Assembly (NCBI GenBank): GCA_934229785.1
Contig: CAKQEA010000020.1
Coordinates: forward strand, 1-35,875
Direction: 5' to 3'
DNA: 35,875 bases
Source: an uncultured Anaeroplasmataceae bacterium
Lineage (GTDB): Bacteria > Bacillota_I > Bacilli_A > Acholeplasmatales > Anaeroplasmataceae
The position numbers were made by a program, and so were the translations under genes. The notes under the pieces are model-generated. The model saw only the letters and a list, made by a program, of their open reading frames with translations. It had not been told where the DNA came from and ran no database searches. How positions within the stretch are numbered: the first letter of the stretch is position 1; the number at the start of each line of letters is the position of its first letter. Shown here one piece after another: positions 30,975 to 35,875 of the stretch.

Positions 30975-31847
30975 ATGAGAGGTTTATTATCATTAAGAGA
31001 TTTATCAAATGAAAAAATTATGGAGCTTATTAAGTACGCAATCAAGCTTAAGAATGGATTTAGAATAACTTATCCTGATAAGAAGATTGCAACATTGTTC
31101 TTTGAAAATTCTACCCGTACACATTATTCATTTCAATGTGCACTAATGAATTTAGGAATTAAGGTTGTTGATTTAAACACAAGTGCTTCATCAGTTAATA
31201 AGGGTGAAACACTATATGATACTGTTAGAACTTTTGAGGCTTTAGGAGTTGATGGAGTTGTTATTCGTCATTCTAAGGATCAATATTATAAAGAATTAGA
31301 GGGCATTAAAATTCCTATTTTCAATGGTGGAGATGGTGCATCTGATCACCCAACTCAATCATTACTTGATTTAATGACAATTTATGAGGAATATGGTCAT
31401 TTTGAAGGTTTGAAGTGCTGTATGATTGGTGATATTTCTCATTCTAGAGTTGCTCATTCAAATATTGAAGTAATGAGACGCTTAGGTATGGAGGTTTATA
31501 TTTCAGGACCTGAGGAATTTAATGATAATAGTGCAGAGTGGATTTCTATTGATGAAGCATGTAAGACTATGGATATTGTTATGCTTCTTAGAGTTCAATT
31601 TGAACGCCATAAGGAAAAAATGAATATGAGCGTTGAAGAATATCATGAGAAGTTTGGTTTAACTCAAAAAAGAGTTGATATGATGAAGGATAATGCGATT
31701 ATAATGCATCCAGCTCCAATTAATCGTGGAGTTGAAATTGCATCTGAGGTTGCAGAATGTCCTAAAAGTAGAATTTATAAGCAAATGACTAATGGTGTTT
31801 ATGTTCGTATGGCAGTAATTTCTGATAGCTTGGATGGTAATTTATGA
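30975..31847 (+). CDS. pyrB: Aspartate carbamoyltransferase catalytic chain
   Basis: Condenses carbamoyl phosphate with aspartate in pyrimidine synthesis. 290 residues. STRTH (46-50) is the carbamoyl-phosphate loop, with His at the position usually Arg/Lys. SSVNKGETLYDT carries the loop Lys from the neighbouring subunit. HPTQ follows in the middle, and HPAPINRGVEI near the end. The first gene of a PyrR-attenuated operon; no regulatory pyrI subunit is seen. Ends with TGA overlapping the pyrC ATG. Confidence 0.96.
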   Translation: MRGLLSLRDLSNEKIMELIKYAIKLKNGFRITYPDKKIATLFFENSTRTHYSFQCALMNLGIKVVDLNTSASSVNKGETLYDTVRTFEALGVDGVVIRHSKDQYYKELEGIKIPIFNGGDGASDHPTQSLLDLMTIYEEYGHFEGLKCCMIGDISHSRVAHSNIEVMRRLGMEVYISGPEEFNDNSAEWISIDEACKTMDIVMLLRVQFERHKEKMNMSVEEYHEKFGLTQKRVDMMKDNAIIMHPAPINRGVEIASEVAECPKSRIYKQMTNGVYVRMAVISDSLDGNL

Positions 31848-33055
31848 TTTTAATTAAAAATGGAAGAGTAATTGATAATAATACTTTAGTTAAAAAAGAC
31901 ATTTTAATAGATAATGATGTGATTATAGATATTAATGATCATATTGATTGTGATTGTGATATCATTGATGCTAAAAATAATTTAGTAATACCCGGTGGTA
32001 TTGATGTTCATGTTCATTTTAGAGAACCTGGATTTACTCATAAGGAGACAATAAAAACGGGTACAAAATCTGCTGCTAAGGGTGGAATTACTACTGTAAT
32101 GCCAATGCCAAATTTAAATCCAGTACCTGATAATTTAGAGCATTTAGAAAAAGAGTTAGAAATTATTAAACGTGATGCTATTGTCAATTGTTATCCTTAT
32201 GCTTCAGTAACTGTTAATGAAGAAGATAAGGTTATTTCAGATATTGATAGCTTATATTCTAGGGTTTTAGCTATTACAGATGATGGTAGAGGTGTAAATA
32301 ATTTAGATATTTTAGAGGATGCTTGTAGGCTTGCTAAGAAATATAATTTAGTTATTGCCTCTCATGCTGAGGATAATGTGTATAAATACGCTCCACAAGG
32401 AGAATATATTGCTGTTAGAAGAGAAATTGAAATTGCTAAACGAGTTGGCTGCAAATATCACTTTTGTCATATGTCAACAAAAGAATCATTTGAAGCAATT
32501 AGGCTTGCTCAAAAGGAAGGCTATCCAATCACTTGTGAGGTAGCACCACATCATTTAATTTTAAATGAGGATATGATTAAGGATGCAAATTGGAAGATGA
32601 ATCCTCCTTTAAGAAGCGAAGAAAATAGAATAGAAACCATTAAAGCTTTACTTGATGGTACTGCTTGTATGGTTGCCTCAGATCATGCACCTCATAGTGA
32701 AGAGGAGAAGAGTAAGGAATATGATAAATGTCCAAATGGAATTATTGGCTTAGAAACTATGATTCCAATTATAATTACTCATTTTGTTAAAAATGGACTA
32801 ATTTCATGGGACAGATTTTTAGATTTACTTGTAAATAATCCTATTAAGGTATTTAATTTACCAAAAAGAAAATTAAGTGTTGGCTATAAGGCTGATATTG
32901 CGATAATTGATATCGATAATAAAAGAAAATATACAAAAGAAGAAATTTTATCAAAGGGTAAAAATAGTCCATTTATTGGTATGGAATTCTATGGCTTTAC
33001 TATTTGTACTCTTGTAAATGGTAAGGTTGTATATTCAAGAAAGGAAAACGTATGA
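31844..33055 (+). CDS. pyrC: Dihydroorotase (type I)
   Basis: Reversibly cyclises carbamoyl aspartate to dihydroorotate. 403 residues, amidohydrolase fold. DVHVHFREPG supplies the first metal ligands and substrate Arg; GGITTVMPMPN, ASHAEDN, HFCHMS and CEVAPHHLIL contain the further His ligands, and ASDHAPHS the catalytic Asp. ATGA overlaps at both ends, with pyrB and carA, bind it into the operon. Confidence 0.96.
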   Translation: MILIKNGRVIDNNTLVKKDILIDNDVIIDINDHIDCDCDIIDAKNNLVIPGGIDVHVHFREPGFTHKETIKTGTKSAAKGGITTVMPMPNLNPVPDNLEHLEKELEIIKRDAIVNCYPYASVTVNEEDKVISDIDSLYSRVLAITDDGRGVNNLDILEDACRLAKKYNLVIASHAEDNVYKYAPQGEYIAVRREIEIAKRVGCKYHFCHMSTKESFEAIRLAQKEGYPITCEVAPHHLILNEDMIKDANWKMNPPLRSEENRIETIKALLDGTACMVASDHAPHSEEEKSKEYDKCPNGIIGLETMIPIIITHFVKNGLISWDRFLDLLVNNPIKVFNLPKRKLSVGYKADIAIIDIDNKRKYTKEEILSKGKNSPFIGMEFYGFTICTLVNGKVVYSRKENV

Positions 33056-34134
33056 ACAACAAGAAGCTAGTTTTAGAGTCAGGTGAAGTATTTGAAGGAA
33101 TAGGCTTTGGTGGTAATGGTGAGTGTGTTAGTGAATTAGTTTTTAACACATCAGTTGTTGGCTATCAAGAAATTATTTCTGATCCTTCAAATTATGGTGA
33201 AATGCTATGTATGACATACCCTGTTATTGGTAATTATGGATTAACAGATGAGGACTATGAATCAACTAAAATGACAGTTTCTGGTTTAATTGTCAAGGAA
33301 TATAATAAATACCCTTCAAATTTTAGATATACTCATGAGCTTCATGAGCTTATGGAAGAAAATAATATTCCAGGAATTAGTGGTGTAGATACACGTGAAA
33401 TTGTAAGAATTGTAAAGAAAAATGGAGTTAAACGTGCTATTATTTGTGATATTAATAAACCTTTAAATGAATGTATGGAGGCTATTAAAAATTATCATGC
33501 ACCTAAGAATATAGTTAAAGAAATATCTACAAAAAAGGTAATTCATAAACGTATTCCAAGCTTTAAATATACTGTAGCTTGTATTGATTGTGGAGTAAAA
33601 AGAAGTCTCATTACAGAGCTTAATAGCGTAGGCTGTAATGTTGTAGTTTTACCATATGATTCTAATACAGAAACTATTTTAAAATATAAACCTAATGGAT
33701 TATTTATCTCAGATGGACCTGGTAATCCTAATGATGTTGAGGTTGTTATATCAACAATTAAAACTTTAAAAGGTAAAATGCCTATTTGTGGTGTAGGTCT
33801 TGGTCAAGAGCTAATTGCTTTAGCCTACGGTGCTAAAATTTATAAGGAACATGTAGGACATAATGGCTGTAATTTACCAGTTAGAAATATTTTTACTGGT
33901 AAAATTGAAATAACAAATCAAAATGATTTATATGCAATTGATAAAAAATCATTAGAAAATACGAATTTAAAAATTACCCATGAAAATGTTATTGATGGTG
34001 TTATCGAGGGAATTTGTGATTTAGATAATATGGTTATTTCGATTCAGTTTAATCCTACCCTAAATCTTGATGATCCTGATTATATCTTTAATAGATTTAT
34101 AGAATTGATGAAGATAAACGGAGGTAAAAGATAA
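33052..34134 (+). CDS. carA: Carbamoyl-phosphate synthase small chain with dead glutaminase site
   Basis: 360 residues. The N-terminal domain ([42 protein letters not shown]) is well conserved. The class I amidotransferase domain is complete in length but the catalytic triad is lost: the usual GICLGHQ reads GVGLGQE, with Gly249 for Cys, and the usual QYHPE reads QFNPT, with Asn334 for His and Thr336 for Glu. SQNHGYAVD has become NQNDLYAID. It cannot hydrolyse glutamine by the known mechanism; CPSase here probably uses free ammonia, with CarA kept for structure. ATGA/TAATG overlaps with pyrC and carB. Confidence 0.95.
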   Translation: MNNKKLVLESGEVFEGIGFGGNGECVSELVFNTSVVGYQEIISDPSNYGEMLCMTYPVIGNYGLTDEDYESTKMTVSGLIVKEYNKYPSNFRYTHELHELMEENNIPGISGVDTREIVRIVKKNGVKRAIICDINKPLNECMEAIKNYHAPKNIVKEISTKKVIHKRIPSFKYTVACIDCGVKRSLITELNSVGCNVVVLPYDSNTETILKYKPNGLFISDGPGNPNDVEVVISTIKTLKGKMPICGVGLGQELIALAYGAKIYKEHVGHNGCNLPVRNIFTGKIEITNQNDLYAIDKKSLENTNLKITHENVIDGVIEGICDLDNMVISIQFNPTLNLDDPDYIFNRFIELMKINGGKR

Positions 34135-35875
34135 TGCCAAAGCGTACAGATATAAAGAAGATATTAGTAATTGGCTCAGGTCCAATTGTTATAGGACAAG
34201 CAGCCGAATTTGATTATGCAGGTACTCAAGCCTGTCTTGCTTTAAAGGAAGAGGGCTATGAGGTTGTACTTGTAAATTCAAATCCTGCAACTATCATGAC
34301 TGATCCAAATATTGCTGATAAAGTATATATGGAGCCGATTGATTTAGAAAATGTTGCGAAAATAATAAGGTATGAACGACCTGATGGTTTGATTGCTTCA
34401 ATGGGTGGCCAAACAGGTCTTAATTTAGGTATGCAACTAGCTAAAAAGGGCATATTAGATGAGTGTAATGTTGAATTATTAGGTATTAATGCAGATACAA
34501 TTGACAAAGCAGAGGATAGAGAATTATTTAAGGAGCTTTGTATTTCGCTTAATGAACCTGTAATTGATTCAGAGATTGCAAATACACTTGATGAAGTATT
34601 CAAGGCTGCACACGATATTGGATTCCCTGTTATTTTACGTCCAGCTTTTACCCTTGGTGGTACTGGAGGCGGCTTTGCTGATAATGATGAGGAATTATTA
34701 CCTCTTGCTAAAAATGCATTAAAAATGTCACCAGTTAGTCAGGTTTTAGTTGAAAAATCAATTAAAGGCTATAAAGAAATCGAATTTGAGGTAATGCGTG
34801 ATAAAAATGACACAGCAATTACAATTTGTTCAATGGAAAATATTGATCCAGTTGGAATTCACACAGGTGATTCAATTGTTGTAGCACCTAGTCAGACATT
34901 AACCTTAAAGGAATATACGATGCTAAAAAATTCAGCTTTAAAGATTATACGTGCCTTAAATTTAGAGGGTGGCTGTAATATTCAATTTGCCCTAGATCCA
35001 TATTCTTTTAAATATTATTTAATTGAGGTAAATCCTCGTGTTTCTCGTTCATCAGCTTTAGCATCAAAGGCCTCAGGCTTTCCTATTGCTAGAGTTTCAG
35101 CTAAAATTGCTGTAGGTTTAACATTAGATGAGATAGATATTGCTGCCACTAAGGCATCGTTTGAGCCAACAATTGATTATGTTGTTACTAAATTTCCACG
35201 TTTCCCATTTGATAAATTTGCCGATGCTAATCGTACGCTAAACACTCAAATGAAGGCAACAGGTGAGGTAATGAGTATAGGAAGAACTATTGAAGAGTCT
35301 CTTTTAAAATCTGTTAGATCACTTGAAAATAAGGTTGATCATTTAGAACTTCAGGCTTTTAAAAATAAAACAAGTGATGAATTAATTGAAATAATAAAGG
35401 CTAATACTGATGAAAGAATATTTGCTGTTGCTGAGGCAATGCGTAAGGGTGTTGATATTGATACCTTAAATGATATTACAAAGATTGATAAGCTTTTCCT
35501 TCAAAATATAAAGAATATTGTTGATTATGAAATAATTATTAAAAATAATCCAAATAATCTAGCTATTTTAAAGGAAGCTAAAACAAAGGGATATTCTGAT
35601 AGCTATATTGCACGCATTTGGAATGAAACAAATTATGAAATATACATGTTAAGAAAAGAAAATCATATATATCCTGTTTATAAAAAGGTTGATACCTGTG
35701 CAGCAGAATTCGATTCTGATGTTCCATATTTTTACTCTACCTATGAGCATGAAAATGAATCAATAAGGTCAAATAGAAAGAAAATAGTAGTATTAGGCTC
35801 AGGACCAATTAGAATAGGACAGGGTGTTGAATTTGACTATACAACTGTTCATGCAATTTGGGGAATTAAAGAGGT
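34134..35875 (+). CDS. carB: Carbamoyl-phosphate synthase large chain, partial (runs off the window)
   Basis: 580 codons are present. The first ATP-grasp half is complete: [62 protein letters not shown] and the metal loop [18 protein letters not shown]. The oligomerisation region follows, and the second half begins [18 protein letters not shown] near 35790, then the window ends. Start ATG shares one base with the carA stop, after GGAGGT. No residue of the synthase half looks altered, which fits continued synthesis of carbamoyl phosphate from ammonia. Confidence 0.96.
   Translation, partial: MPKRTDIKKILVIGSGPIVIGQAAEFDYAGTQACLALKEEGYEVVLVNSNPATIMTDPNIADKVYMEPIDLENVAKIIRYERPDGLIASMGGQTGLNLGMQLAKKGILDECNVELLGINADTIDKAEDRELFKELCISLNEPVIDSEIANTLDEVFKAAHDIGFPVILRPAFTLGGTGGGFADNDEELLPLAKNALKMSPVSQVLVEKSIKGYKEIEFEVMRDKNDTAITICSMENIDPVGIHTGDSIVVAPSQTLTLKEYTMLKNSALKIIRALNLEGGCNIQFALDPYSFKYYLIEVNPRVSRSSALASKASGFPIARVSAKIAVGLTLDEIDIAATKASFEPTIDYVVTKFPRFPFDKFADANRTLNTQMKATGEVMSIGRTIEESLLKSVRSLENKVDHLELQAFKNKTSDELIEIIKANTDERIFAVAEAMRKGVDIDTLNDITKIDKLFLQNIKNIVDYEIIIKNNPNNLAILKEAKTKGYSDSYIARIWNETNYEIYMLRKENHIYPVYKKVDTCAAEFDSDVPYFYSTYEHENESIRSNRKKIVVLGSGPIRIGQGVEFDYTTVHAIWGIKE

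Noticed and set aside
33796..34056. Sequencing errors as explanation of the CarA triad loss
   Set aside because: The frame is intact and three separate active-site positions plus their neighbours are changed, which needs many independent substitutions.

Overview
The window is AT-rich, tightly packed bacterial DNA. Several gene pairs overlap by ATGA or TAATG, Shine-Dalgarno sequences are of the AGGTGAT/GAGGTG type, and many intrinsic terminators are visible. TGG encodes Trp and TGA is used as a stop, so translation follows code 11. A peptidoglycan D,D-carboxypeptidase, ECF vitamin transporters, FMN and PyrR leaders, a RelQ-type alarmone synthetase and a CcpA-like cre site point to a walled, low-GC Bacillota, probably class Bacilli (Erysipelotrichia/RF39-like). 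The species cannot be named from the sequence.

Layout. 1-6.5 kb: a degenerate phospholipase-C-like gene on the minus strand, a toroid-fold unknown, gpmI, an FMN riboswitch with ribU and a membrane protein, then eno behind a cre-like site. 6.5-9.9 kb: tRNA-Gln(CUG), a YcxB-like protein, a GNAT, a dacA-like carboxypeptidase, a small membrane protein and acpS. 10-13.7 kb: a heterodimeric ABC exporter with one canonical and one degenerate ATPase subunit. 13.9-16.7 kb: an accessory island with a lone, AT-rich ABC exporter, a tandem 330-bp duplication and a gene remnant. 16.7-19.9 kb: a Cys-rich small protein, an ElaA-like GNAT, a pantothenate ECF S-component with coaX, and an alpha/beta hydrolase. 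20.0-24.7 kb: relQ, map, cca, an HtrA-like lipoprotein and an unknown. 24.8-27.7 kb, minus strand: tmcAL, a Nudix hydrolase and a eukaryotic-type UDP-sugar pyrophosphorylase. 27.8-30.8 kb: pepF, a cysteine-synthase-like remnant protein and efp. 30.8 kb to the end: a PyrR-attenuated pyrB-pyrC-carA-carB operon, with carB cut by the window edge.

Most interesting: (1) the first copy of the duplication, 15.51-16.0 kb, looks like an undescribed type I toxin-antitoxin or amphipathic-peptide system. It has a 28-residue amphipathic peptide ORF with its own GGAGG, an overlapping 16-codon leader ORF, an RNA hairpin that can mask either ribosome site, and a convergent antisense RNA of about 74 nt that shares a repeat with the mRNA leader. 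The second copy has lost both the intact peptide frame and the antisense RNA. (2) CarA has lost the glutaminase Cys, His and Glu. (3) EF-P has a shortened, non-canonical modification loop. (4) A cysteine-synthase-like protein lacks the PLP site and is encoded next to efp.
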